From assembly GCA_964541155.1 (NCBI GenBank), contig CAZIPC010000016.1, forward strand, positions 1-7,219: a stretch of DNA of 7,219 nt. Direction: 5' to 3'. This stretch comes from UBA4416 sp964541155. GTDB taxonomy: Bacteria; Bacteroidota; Bacteroidia; B-17B0; Aurantibacillaceae. The notes under the pieces were generated by a model. That model made no database searches. It was given only the letters and a program-made list of their open reading frames with translations, and was not told the origin of the DNA. A program made the position numbers and the translations under genes. Positions 1 to 5,565 of the stretch are shown piece by piece; the first letter of the stretch is position 1, and each line of letters starts with the position of its first letter.

Positions 1-864
1 GGACAGGAAAAGACAGATGAAATAAGCGGTTCAGGAAATCATATAGATTTTAATTATAGAGGCTATGATCCGAGAACTGGAAGATTTTGGAGTGTTGACC
101 CGTTATTTAAATCTTATCCTTGGAATAGTACTTTTGCTTTTGCTGAAAATGATGTGATTAGATGTATGGACTTGGAGGGAAGAGAAAAATCAATTGTTAT
201 TTATGATTTTTCTTCAGGAAAAATGACAAAGACAAAAATTGAATTGGAGACAGCAGGAAAATTGGGAAATGGTGTTGCTGTTCAATTAATCAAAAACGGA
301 ACAGCTACTAATTTTTATGGTAAAGATGTTAAAACTGCCGAACAGTTTACAAGGTCATATGAAGGGTTAAGCGAATCAAGATATAATGACCAATACGGAA
401 ACCCTACTATTGGCTACGGACATCTTATAACAAAAGACGAAGAAAAAACTTATCCTGAAGGTTCTTCTATTACAACAGAACAGGCAAACACTTTATTTTC
501 TTCAGATTATTCAACGCACAAAAGTGCTATTTTAGAAAATCTAGATGGGATTGATTTAACCCAAAATCAACAAGATGCTCTTATAGATTTCGGTTATAAT
601 ACTGGTGCTAGCAAGGTTAAGAAGTTTACTTCTGAAAAAGGTGAAGGATTCTTTCTTGGTTATATGAAAGGTGGCGCAGGTATTCAAAAACGTAGAATAG
701 GAGAAGCCTTATTATTTAGTGAGGGTCAGTATCTTCATTTTGATAAGATTGGTAATAAGAAAAATAACACGTATTTAAATCAGCTTATTAAGGATAATAC
801 AAAAACTGAAACACCAGCTCCAAGTTCAACGAGTGGCAGTTGTGATGATGAATACACTAACTAA
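1..864 (+). CDS. Rhs core C-terminal end fused to a GH24 (T4-lysozyme-like) muramidase toxin; 5' partial
   Basis: The frame is open from base 1, so only the last 287 residues of a larger Rhs protein are present. Residues 1-60 are the end of the Rhs core, with GYDPRTGRFWSVDPL and a closing MDLEG that marks the core/toxin junction. A linker follows, then a GH24 lysozyme domain at about residues 115-245. The catalytic triad is visible: Glu121 in YEGL, Asp130 in YNDQ and Thr136 in PTIGYGH. Their spacing (9 and 6 residues) equals Glu11/Asp20/Thr26 of T4 lysozyme. Further family signatures are LTQNQQDALIDFGYNTG and KRRIGEALLF. GH24 enzymes cut the MurNAc-GlcNAc bond, so the tip should hydrolyse the peptidoglycan of a rival cell after delivery by the Rhs shell. 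A hydrophilic tail ends the protein. The next gene starts 7 bases after the stop and is the likely immunity gene. The delivery system is not visible. Confidence 0.9.
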   Translation, partial: GQEKTDEISGSGNHIDFNYRGYDPRTGRFWSVDPLFKSYPWNSTFAFAENDVIRCMDLEGREKSIVIYDFSSGKMTKTKIELETAGKLGNGVAVQLIKNGTATNFYGKDVKTAEQFTRSYEGLSESRYNDQYGNPTIGYGHLITKDEEKTYPEGSSITTEQANTLFSSDYSTHKSAILENLDGIDLTQNQQDALIDFGYNTGASKVKKFTSEKGEGFFLGYMKGGAGIQKRRIGEALLFSEGQYLHFDKIGNKKNNTYLNQLIKDNTKTETPAPSSTSGSCDDEYTN

Positions 865-871
865 GTCTACA

Positions 872-1411
872 ATGATAAATCGAAAATTTATTTTCACTTT
901 TTATGCCTTTGTTTTTAGCATTAATTTTCTCAATGCTCAAGTCATTACAATGAAAGACTTGTATGGAAAATGGAATGTTAGCAATTGGATTGTTTTAAAT
1001 ACGACAGCACAAACCAATGATGAGAAAAAGAAATTTGAAAAACAGAAAAAGAAATGTTTGAAATCAATTTTCATTATTGATTCCGTAACGATTAAAAATA
1101 ATTGTAATGAATGTGAGTTCGTTTTATGTTCAAAGCCGTTTGATAGCACTACGAAAATAAATGAACTGCCTATTATCGAAGATAATGAGAACACAAAGCG
1201 TTACCCTGGTAATGAAATAGAAGAAACTAATTTTGTTGGAAACACTTTTATTCGACTATTAGATAAAAGCTATAATAAAAATAAGATGGCGATGGTTAAA
1301 ACAAATTGTAGTACAGAATCTGCAAATAACATTCGGATACTTATTGTAAGCAAAAACAAAATTGGTTTGTATTCTGGGGAAGACCTGATAATTTTAATAA
1401 GAAATAAATAA
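872..1411 (+). CDS. Exported candidate immunity protein for the GH24 Rhs toxin
   Basis: This 179-residue protein follows the toxin by 7 bases. I chose the ATG at 872 because it begins a classic signal peptide: Met-Ile-Asn-Arg-Lys, then a hydrophobic stretch, then LNAQ, a typical Bacteroidota type I cleavage site. In-frame starts at 833-848 lie inside the toxin gene and would put a polar extension before the signal peptide. The mature part begins MKDLYGKWNV, a weak resemblance to lipocalin-like openings. It is lysine-rich, with cysteines in KKKC, NNCNEC, LCSK and TNC that could form disulfides. I do not recognise the family. The immunity role is inferred from position and location: a muramidase acts in the periplasm, so its antidote must be exported. 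A strong hairpin closes the pair. Confidence 0.8.
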   Translation: MINRKFIFTFYAFVFSINFLNAQVITMKDLYGKWNVSNWIVLNTTAQTNDEKKKFEKQKKKCLKSIFIIDSVTIKNNCNECEFVLCSKPFDSTTKINELPIIEDNENTKRYPGNEIEETNFVGNTFIRLLDKSYNKNKMAMVKTNCSTESANNIRILIVSKNKIGLYSGEDLIILIRNK

Positions 1412-1451
1412 ATAAATAACAAAGCCCGAGCAATCGGGCTTTGTTATTTAT
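1412..1451 (+). terminator. Strong, probably bidirectional terminator after the muramidase/immunity pair
   Basis: An 18-bp perfect stem (arms 1412-1429 and 1434-1451, core AAAGCCCGA/TCGGGCTTT) encloses a GCAA tetraloop of the stable GNRA class. It starts directly after the stop codon. The A-rich left and T-rich right arms could act in both directions. It separates the first toxin/immunity pair from the orphan cassettes. Confidence 0.85.
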
Positions 1452-1516
1452 AAGCTTGTTTAGTTTAAAGTCCCGAATGAGGGCACAGCCGTTAACCAAG
1501 AAAAAACGCCCTAATT

Positions 1517-1532
1517 GTTGCTTTAAAGCAAC
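1517..1532. repeat. Perfect 16-bp palindrome in spacer copy A
   Basis: GTTGCTTTAAAGCAAC is its own reverse complement. It recurs unchanged at 3544-3559, and as a 14-bp core (TTGCTTTAAAGCAA) at 5601-5614. It could be an operator, a recombinase site or a small hairpin. The sequence alone does not decide. Confidence 0.75.
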
Positions 1533-1606
1533 GCATTACGAAATTACTCCACTCGCGTGTATATGAATTTTGGGCATGTGTGTTTTGTGAGTATTTTATT
1601 TAAAAA

Positions 1607-1629
1607 AGTTAGTTTAAAAATAACTAACT
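1607..1629. repeat. Inverted repeat upstream of the cassette 2 tip
   Basis: The 8-base arms AGTTAGTT and AACTAACT are separated by seven bases. The same element lies at 3650-3672 inside the 155-bp identical block. It sits about 55 bases upstream of the candidate -7 box, so it may be a regulator site or only a structural part of the repeat. Confidence 0.5.
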
Positions 1630-1684
1630 CAAAAAGTTTAATATTAAAAATGCAAGAATAATCGCATCAACAACATTTTTAGTT

Positions 1685-1692
1685 TATATTTG
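1685..1692 (+). promoter_or_regulatory. Candidate Bacteroidota -7 promoter box for the cassette 2 tip
   Basis: TATATTTG matches the Bacteroidota -7 consensus TAnnTTTG exactly and lies 23 bases before the TTG at 1716. I see no good -33 TTTG/TTG element at the usual distance, so activity is uncertain. The identical box is at 3728-3735. Confidence 0.4.
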
Positions 1693-1715
1693 AAAATCAT
1701 CTATTTATCAAACAA

Positions 1716-2675
1716 TTGACTACTGGTTTAAATACTAAAAAAAACACTGATTCATTCGGGAGTATAATGCCAGGTAGAAATTACCAAAGTTCAAGTGGTT
1801 ATAGGTACGGGATGAATGGACAGGAAATTGATTTCGAGATCGTAGGCTCTGCAAACATCTATACAGCAGAGTATTGGGAGTATGATGCAAGAACTGGAAG
1901 AAGGTGGAATACTGATCCGGTTACGAGAGGTTGGGAAAGCCCATACGCCACTTATGGTGGTAACCCGATATTAAATGTTGACCCAAATGGAGCAGACTGG
2001 TTTAAAAATGAAAAGACAGGCGAAACCAAATGGAATGAATCTACTGGTAAGCAAGGAGAACAAGTTTCCATTAAAGGAAGCGAGGATACTTGGACAAATT
2101 TGGGAACCGAAATGTTAGAGTTTTCAGGAGAAAAATTAACTTATTCATGGCAAACAACCAATAAAGATGGTAGTTTAAAAGTTAATTCCATTTCGTATGA
2201 TGCTGTTTCAGGAAAAGGGGAAATGGATCCGAATGATTATTGGAAAATGAGAAAAACTTTTGATTATTCTTTAGAAAATCAGAAAAAGGGCAATGTTGGG
2301 CCAATACCTGAAGGGTTATATTTCATCAATAAGAATGAAATTCAAAAAAGATCGGATCAGCCTTTTTATAAACAAGTAGCGAATAATTTTGGCTTCGGTA
2401 GTTTCCCAGGGGGTGACCAATCATGGGGTAATAATAGATGGTGGATAAAACCAGATGTTGGAACAGAAACATATGGTAGAGGAGGATTTACTCTTCACGG
2501 TGGTGAAATATGGGGATCAAGAGGATGTATTGATTTGGCTAAAGGATTAGATGGATTTACCAAAAACTTTATGAAGAACCAAAACGGAACAGGTAAAGTG
2601 TATTTGAAGGTAGATTATGCTAAAGACTTAAAGATTACAATTGTTCCTTATGGTTATATGTGGAAAAAATACTAA
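1716..2675 (+). CDS. Orphan Rhs tip with L,D-transpeptidase-like (DUF2778/Tlde1-type) toxin domain
   Basis: The open frame has no long Rhs repeat region: an in-frame stop lies at 1680-1682. The first possible start is TTG 1716; the first ATG is at 1767, codon 18. Residues 1-92 are the end of an Rhs core (MPGRNYQ, YRYGMNGQE, DARTGRRWNTDP, closing VDPNGAD). The toxin domain covers about residues 93-319. GPIPEG at 195-200 and GFTLHGGEIWGSRGCIDL at 257-274 match the layout of DUF2778/YkuD-type enzymes, with His261 and Cys271 as the expected catalytic pair. Known Tlde1 effectors cut or exchange peptidoglycan peptide stems in the target periplasm. The active-site motif is intact, so the gene has not decayed. 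The next gene, 10 bases downstream, is the likely membrane immunity partner. Without the Rhs shell the tip may be silent until recombined. Confidence 0.85.
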   Translation: MTTGLNTKKNTDSFGSIMPGRNYQSSSGYRYGMNGQEIDFEIVGSANIYTAEYWEYDARTGRRWNTDPVTRGWESPYATYGGNPILNVDPNGADWFKNEKTGETKWNESTGKQGEQVSIKGSEDTWTNLGTEMLEFSGEKLTYSWQTTNKDGSLKVNSISYDAVSGKGEMDPNDYWKMRKTFDYSLENQKKGNVGPIPEGLYFINKNEIQKRSDQPFYKQVANNFGFGSFPGGDQSWGNNRWWIKPDVGTETYGRGGFTLHGGEIWGSRGCIDLAKGLDGFTKNFMKNQNGTGKVYLKVDYAKDLKITIVPYGYMWKKY

Positions 2676-2685
2676 TTTTAATACG

Positions 2686-3003
2686 ATGAAATTTAAACTA
2701 CAATGGCTCCTGTATTTGCTTCCTATACTTGTTCTAATATTTAGTATAGGAGAAATCTTTGAAAGTATAAACCATCCCGAACAGTATCCTTTTGGTGGAG
2801 AAATGTTTGCTGAAATTTCCATTTATTCATCAAGTACAACTTATATACTTTATCACGTATTGATGTGCGTAATGATGCTTCTAATTGTGATTTCATCTGC
2901 AATGAAATGGAAAAAAGTTTTTTGGGTTTTGTTTTTTTTATCGCTTGTAATAATATTTTACCCTATTATCACCAATGGTAATGGATATTTTCTAAACGAT
3001 TAA
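2686..3003 (+). CDS. Three-helix inner-membrane protein, candidate immunity to the L,D-transpeptidase tip
   Basis: This 105-residue protein starts at ATG 2686, 10 bases after the toxin stop. The in-frame upstream ATG at 2641 would overlap the toxin gene and add a polar leader, so I prefer 2686. Three hydrophobic helices are visible: about residues 6-25, 48-70 (around YILYHVLMCVMMLLIVISS) and 76-95 (VFWVLFFLSLVIIFYPII). The lysines at the N-terminus and in KWKK between helices 2 and 3 put those parts in the cytoplasm. That places the loop between helices 1 and 2 (around HPEQYPFGGE) and the tail in the periplasm, where an L,D-transpeptidase toxin would act. I do not recognise the family. The immunity role rests on position and topology. 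Confidence 0.75.
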   Translation: MKFKLQWLLYLLPILVLIFSIGEIFESINHPEQYPFGGEMFAEISIYSSSTTYILYHVLMCVMMLLIVISSAMKWKKVFWVLFFLSLVIIFYPIITNGNGYFLND

Positions 3004-3027
3004 ATTCAAATTAATACAAACATTTTA

Positions 3028-3068
3028 TCATTATCAACTTATTGTGTTTCATAATAAGTTGATAATGA
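3028..3068 (+). promoter_or_regulatory. 16-bp perfect hairpin covering the start codon of the next gene
   Basis: The arms 3028-3043 (TCATTATCAACTTATT) and 3053-3068 pair perfectly around a nine-base loop. The right arm contains the ATG at 3065, which would be buried in read-through mRNA. No T-run follows, so it is not a standard terminator. It could limit translation of the 3065 gene or protect the 3' end of the upstream message. Confidence 0.6.
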
Positions 3069-3409
3069 ATATTTATAAAAAATTGACTAATTACGATATT
3101 TTTCAAGTTGATTTATTCCAGGCTATGTTAAAATGGAAAGCTTTTGAATCAGGCTATATTCAGCCACTTTGGAATGATTCTATTCAAAATCAAATTAATG
3201 CGTTTTCGAATTTAGCGACCGGTAATTTCGAACTTGAATCTCATTTTATAGCTTGTCGTAGTTTTTTTGGAAAAGAAATTGACGATACTCTTATTCTTGA
3301 AAGTTTTTCTTATTGCCTAAAATTACAGCCTTCTAACAAAGAGTCATTTACCAATTGTCTTTATAACAGGCTTAATAAAAATATGGATAATCATTTCAAA
3401 ACTGAATAA
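3065..3409 (+). CDS. Unrecognised soluble protein at the end of cassette 2; possible extra or orphan immunity protein
   Basis: The frame encodes 114 residues from ATG 3065; a GTG at 3044 would fall in the hairpin loop and is less likely. There is no signal peptide or membrane helix. The protein looks mainly helical, with aromatic residues in LKWKAFESGYIQPLW and cysteines at IACRS, SYCLK and TNCLY. I do not recognise the family. It is in the same orientation as the toxin/immunity pair, 61 bases after it, and is followed by the next cassette repeat. Small cytoplasmic proteins in such places are often immunity proteins left from a lost toxin, but nothing in this sequence proves it. A second partner for the L,D-transpeptidase tip is less likely because that toxin should act outside the cytoplasm. 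Confidence 0.55.
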   Translation: MNIYKKLTNYDIFQVDLFQAMLKWKAFESGYIQPLWNDSIQNQINAFSNLATGNFELESHFIACRSFFGKEIDDTLILESFSYCLKLQPSNKESFTNCLYNRLNKNMDNHFKTE

Positions 3410-3412
3410 ACT

Positions 3413-3509
3413 CTATTCTTTACAAGGACATTTCCTTCCTGTTTCCTTTAGAATTCCTTTTTCCCATTTATGTGTTAAAATACAAATATCCCTGTCGTTT
3501 GATGTTTCT
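3413..3509 (-). other. Short open stretch on the minus strand, possible coding remnant
   Basis: On the minus strand an open frame ends at the stop 3413-3415 and reads ...ICILTHKWEK..., then ETGRKCPCK just before the stop. The composition (His, Trp, CPC) looks more protein-like than the A/T-rich surroundings. It has no start codon before it runs into the spacer repeat. It may be the tail of a gene cut by cassette insertion, or chance. Confidence 0.2.
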
Positions 3510-3543
3510 GCGCAGCCGTTAACCACTAAAAAACGCCCTAATT

Positions 3544-3559
3544 GTTGCTTTAAAGCAAC
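3544..3559. repeat. Perfect 16-bp palindrome in spacer copy B
   Basis: GTTGCTTTAAAGCAAC is the same palindrome as at 1517-1532, unchanged although flanking bases differ between the copies. Confidence 0.75.
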
Positions 3560-3649
3560 GCATTACGAAATTTACCCCACTCGCATGTATATGAAGCGTT
3601 GGTATTTGTGTTTTGTGAGTATTTTATTTAGAGTATATTATTTTAAAAA

Positions 3650-3672
3650 AGTTAGTTTAAAAATAACTAACT
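3650..3672. repeat. Inverted repeat upstream of the cassette 3 tip
   Basis: AGTTAGTT and AACTAACT flank a seven-base loop, identical to the element at 1607-1629. It is part of the 155-bp identical block. Confidence 0.5.
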
Positions 3673-3727
3673 CAAAAAGTTTAATATTAAAAATGCAAGA
3701 ATAATCGCATCAACAACATTTTTAGTT

Positions 3728-3735
3728 TATATTTG
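3728..3735 (+). promoter_or_regulatory. Candidate Bacteroidota -7 promoter box for the cassette 3 tip
   Basis: TATATTTG fits TAnnTTTG and lies 23 bases before the TTG at 3759, exactly as in cassette 2. No convincing -33 element is visible. Confidence 0.4.
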
Positions 3736-3758
3736 AAAATCATCTATTTATCAAACAA

Positions 3759-4673
3759 TTGACTACTGGTTTAAATACTAAAAAAAACACTGATTCGTTC
3801 GGGAGTACAATGCCAGGTAGAAATTATCAAAGTTCCTCATCTTACCGCTACGGCTTTAATGGAAAGGAGAATGTTGATGAAATAATAGCTAATGGTAGAT
3901 GGCAGGATTATGGAGAAAGAGATTACAGATCAGACTTAGGGCGATTTATAAAAGTAGATCCTCTTACAAAAAAATATCCATATTATTCTTCTTATCAATT
4001 TGCTGGCAATAAACCTATTGCCGCTATTGATTTAGATGGTGAAGAAGAAAGTATCAGGATTATATCAACATTAAAAGGACAAACACACATTACAACTATT
4101 GCTTGGAATAAAGTTTATCCAGGTCAAGAGCATGGCTCAAAAGGTACAGGTACTTTAGATTATAAAAAGGATGAAAAAACAGGCAAATGGGATAATGGTA
4201 AATATGTAAAATCTTTCGCAGATTTACACCCTATTAAAGCGTTTTTCGGTTCTGAATACAATGACAGGTATCAAGATACTAAAGGCTTATATCAACTTGG
4301 AAAAGATGTTAAAACGGGAGGAAAAGCTTTAGGCAAGGCGAGTACTTATGCGAAATTAGCTGGTGTGGCAATAACATTAAGTAGCGTAGTTCTTGGGCCA
4401 GAAGTTATACCAATAGGGGTCGCTACATATAATGTTGGTGGTAGAATGGAAGATGCATCAGATGTTATTGCAATTTCTTCAGAAGCAGTTGAAGGAGATG
4501 TGGGAGCAGTAATAAAAGAAGGTGCAAAATTTGGGACAGGTAAGGTATTTAGTACATCAATAGAGGGAACTACAATGAATGAAGCTAATAAAGTTATAAC
4601 AGACTATATTGGCGGTACGGTAGTAGATGCTGTTGCACCAGAAAATGAAGAATCTAAAAAAACTAATGATTAG
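3759..4673 (+). CDS. Orphan Rhs tip with an unrecognised, partly hydrophobic toxin domain
   Basis: The frame encodes 304 residues from TTG 3759; the first ATG is at 3810, codon 18. The first ~30 residues are nearly identical to the cassette 2 tip, differing only at codons 17 and 28, and the core then diverges. Core motifs are YRYGFNGKE, DLGRFIKVDPL and the closing IDLDGEEE at 90-97. The C-terminal domain (about 98-304) has no motif I can assign. It contains a glycine/alanine-rich hydrophobic stretch at about 195-226 (AKLAGVAITLSSVVLGPEV), a second small-residue-rich region at 240-290 and a polar tail. This could be a membrane-inserting domain, but similar stretches occur as linkers in Rhs proteins. 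Two small envelope proteins follow immediately, which suggests that the target lies at the membrane or in the periplasm. The missing Rhs shell makes it a donor-type cassette. Confidence 0.75.
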   Translation: MTTGLNTKKNTDSFGSTMPGRNYQSSSSYRYGFNGKENVDEIIANGRWQDYGERDYRSDLGRFIKVDPLTKKYPYYSSYQFAGNKPIAAIDLDGEEESIRIISTLKGQTHITTIAWNKVYPGQEHGSKGTGTLDYKKDEKTGKWDNGKYVKSFADLHPIKAFFGSEYNDRYQDTKGLYQLGKDVKTGGKALGKASTYAKLAGVAITLSSVVLGPEVIPIGVATYNVGGRMEDASDVIAISSEAVEGDVGAVIKEGAKFGTGKVFSTSIEGTTMNEANKVITDYIGGTVVDAVAPENEESKKTND

Positions 4674-4684
4674 AAAAAAAATTC

Positions 4685-4879
4685 ATGATATTATTTAGAC
4701 ACATTTTATTAGGTACTACTTTAATAGTAATTGGTATTATTTTAATTAGGTTTATACACAGAAATCCTGATTTATATCGTACATTGAAATATAACAAAGT
4801 TGGTATTTATGGGCTTGGTATAGCTTTCGTTTTTATTGGCATTTTGGAGCTATTTGGTTGTATAAATTGGCATTGGTAA
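4685..4879 (+). CDS. Small two-helix membrane protein, candidate immunity protein of cassette 3
   Basis: This 64-residue protein starts 11 bases after the toxin stop. Two hydrophobic helices are visible: about residues 2-22 (ILLGTTLIVIGIILI) and 40-60 (GIYGLGIAFVFIGILELF). A basic loop between them contains HRNPDLYRTLKYNK. The positive loop suggests a helical hairpin with the loop in the cytoplasm and both ends outside. I do not recognise the family. Its position directly behind the tip and its membrane location make it a candidate immunity protein against a membrane-active or periplasmic toxin. The exported protein 35 bases downstream may share that role. Confidence 0.65.
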   Translation: MILFRHILLGTTLIVIGIILIRFIHRNPDLYRTLKYNKVGIYGLGIAFVFIGILELFGCINWHW

Positions 4880-4914
4880 TTAAATATCATTAAACACAAT
4901 AAAAACATTAAAAA

Positions 4915-5322
4915 ATGAAACAAATAATCTTAATTATCAGTTTGTTAATTTCAACAAACGTATTCTGTCAAAACAAATTAGATAGAGCAAAAACTGAGGC
5001 ATCAGTAACTAAATACATGACCTCGGCAACTAAAAACTATCAGGGTTTATCTTTTGGTGAGTTTTTTTACCAAACATATCCAAAGGAGATACAAGCTAAG
5101 ATGAAGACTAAGAAAAATGTAGTTTACTCGCTTGTACATACTTATTCAGTTGGTAAGGATAAATATATTGACACATATTTTCATTTGAATGAAAAATATG
5201 AAGTTATTGGTAAATTAACAATGAAAGAAATGGATGAAGTTTTTCAAGAAACAGCAAATAAAGATGGTAAACTCGATTCTCTATTGAATAGTTTTATGAC
5301 TGATTCAATACCTAAACATTAA
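4915..5322 (+). CDS. Exported protein, candidate second immunity protein of cassette 3
   Basis: This 135-residue protein starts at ATG 4915 after an A-rich tract usual for Bacteroidota starts. The N-terminus is a signal peptide: MKQ, a hydrophobic run ILIISLLIS, and a probable type I cleavage near NVFCQ. The Cys there lacks a proper lipobox because Phe precedes it, so a lipoprotein is unlikely. The mature part is about 115 residues, lysine-rich, with YQGLSFGEFFYQTYP and a central VVYSLVHTYSVGKDKYIDTYFHLN segment that looks like beta strands. I do not recognise the family. It is probably co-transcribed with the membrane protein upstream (35-base gap), and a clear terminator follows. Export fits protection from a toxin acting in the periplasm. 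Confidence 0.7.
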   Translation: MKQIILIISLLISTNVFCQNKLDRAKTEASVTKYMTSATKNYQGLSFGEFFYQTYPKEIQAKMKTKKNVVYSLVHTYSVGKDKYIDTYFHLNEKYEVIGKLTMKEMDEVFQETANKDGKLDSLLNSFMTDSIPKH

Positions 5323-5353
5323 ATAAATTAGAATTATTTTAATTATAAAATTT

Positions 5354-5379
5354 AAAGGAGAGCTTCACTCTCCTTTTTT
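5354..5379 (+). terminator. Rho-independent terminator closing cassette 3
   Basis: A nine-base-pair stem (AAAGGAGAG at 5354-5362, CTCTCCTTT at 5368-5376) with loop CTTCA is followed by a T-run to 5379. It lies 31 bases after the exported protein's stop. Confidence 0.9.
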
Positions 5380-5398
5380 ATTTGGCTATTTATCGTTA

Positions 5399-5503
5399 AT
5401 GGCACTCATAGATAATAACGGAACAGTTCACTTAATAAATGATGACGGTAAAGCCGTTAATAAAAAACGGAGCTACCAAACCAGTAACCCCGTTTTATTG
5501 TGA
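5399..5503 (+). CDS. Possible 34-residue small protein or gene remnant between two terminators
   Basis: ATG 5399 opens a 34-codon frame reading MALIDNNGTVHLINDDGKAV, then a basic stretch, ending PVLL before TGA 5501. The composition is protein-like, and the frame stays open some way upstream of the ATG. It is framed by terminators at 5354-5379 and 5510-5537, as a short transcription unit or a leftover gene end would be. I do not recognise it, and no promoter is obvious. It may be the surviving tail of a lost cassette. Confidence 0.3.
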   Translation: MALIDNNGTVHLINDDGKAVNKKRSYQTSNPVLL

Positions 5504-5509
5504 AACACT

Positions 5510-5537
5510 AAGCACCGCTTTAAAACGGTGCTTTTTT
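5510..5537 (+). terminator. Rho-independent terminator
   Basis: The stem AAGCACCG (5510-5517) pairs with CGGTGCTT (5526-5533) around an eight-base loop, and a T-run extends to 5537. Another transcription unit therefore ended here, after the cassette 3 terminator. Confidence 0.85.
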
Positions 5538-5565
5538 ATTTCTGTTTTGCTCTCTTTCTTTTTGT

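Larger units (their letters stand above)
1483..1792 (+). repeat. Cassette-boundary repeat, copy A: non-coding spacer plus start of truncated Rhs core
   Basis: This segment recurs at 3510-3835. It begins GCACAGCCGTTAACCA, runs through a non-coding spacer and ends inside the Rhs core of the next tip, at the codons for NYQSS. Bases 1599-1753 are identical to 3642-3796 over 155 bp. The spacer half is a little less conserved, and copy B carries an extra 15 bases near 3621-3635. The left ~65 bases recur once more at 5566-5628. Because the repeat crosses from non-coding DNA into the open frame, it marks cassette joints and offers homology for unequal recombination. Confidence 0.9.
3510..3835 (+). 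repeat. Cassette-boundary repeat, copy B
   Basis: This is the second copy of the segment at 1483-1792. It opens GCGCAGCCGTTAACCAC and ends in the core of the third tip. It is perfectly identical to copy A over 3642-3796. Relative to copy A it carries 15 extra bases (about 3621-3635) between short TTATTTA-like repeats, suggesting slippage or a small deletion in copy A. Confidence 0.9.

Noticed and set aside
833..871. Longer start for the first immunity protein
   Set aside because: It would overlap the toxin gene and place a polar extension ahead of the signal peptide that starts at 872.
937..1194. Minus-strand open frame of 85 codons
   Set aside because: It lies antisense to the well-supported exported immunity gene, has low-complexity Phe/Ser content from A/T-rich codons, and has no supporting start context.
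1620..1716. Decayed Rhs core upstream of the orphan tips
   Set aside because: In the frame of the tip this stretch has several stops and no Rhs-like residues, so it looks like true spacer rather than a frameshifted core.
2628..2822. Minus-strand open frame across the toxin/immunity junction
   Set aside because: It is a shadow of the two plus-strand genes and crosses their boundary with no recognisable motif.
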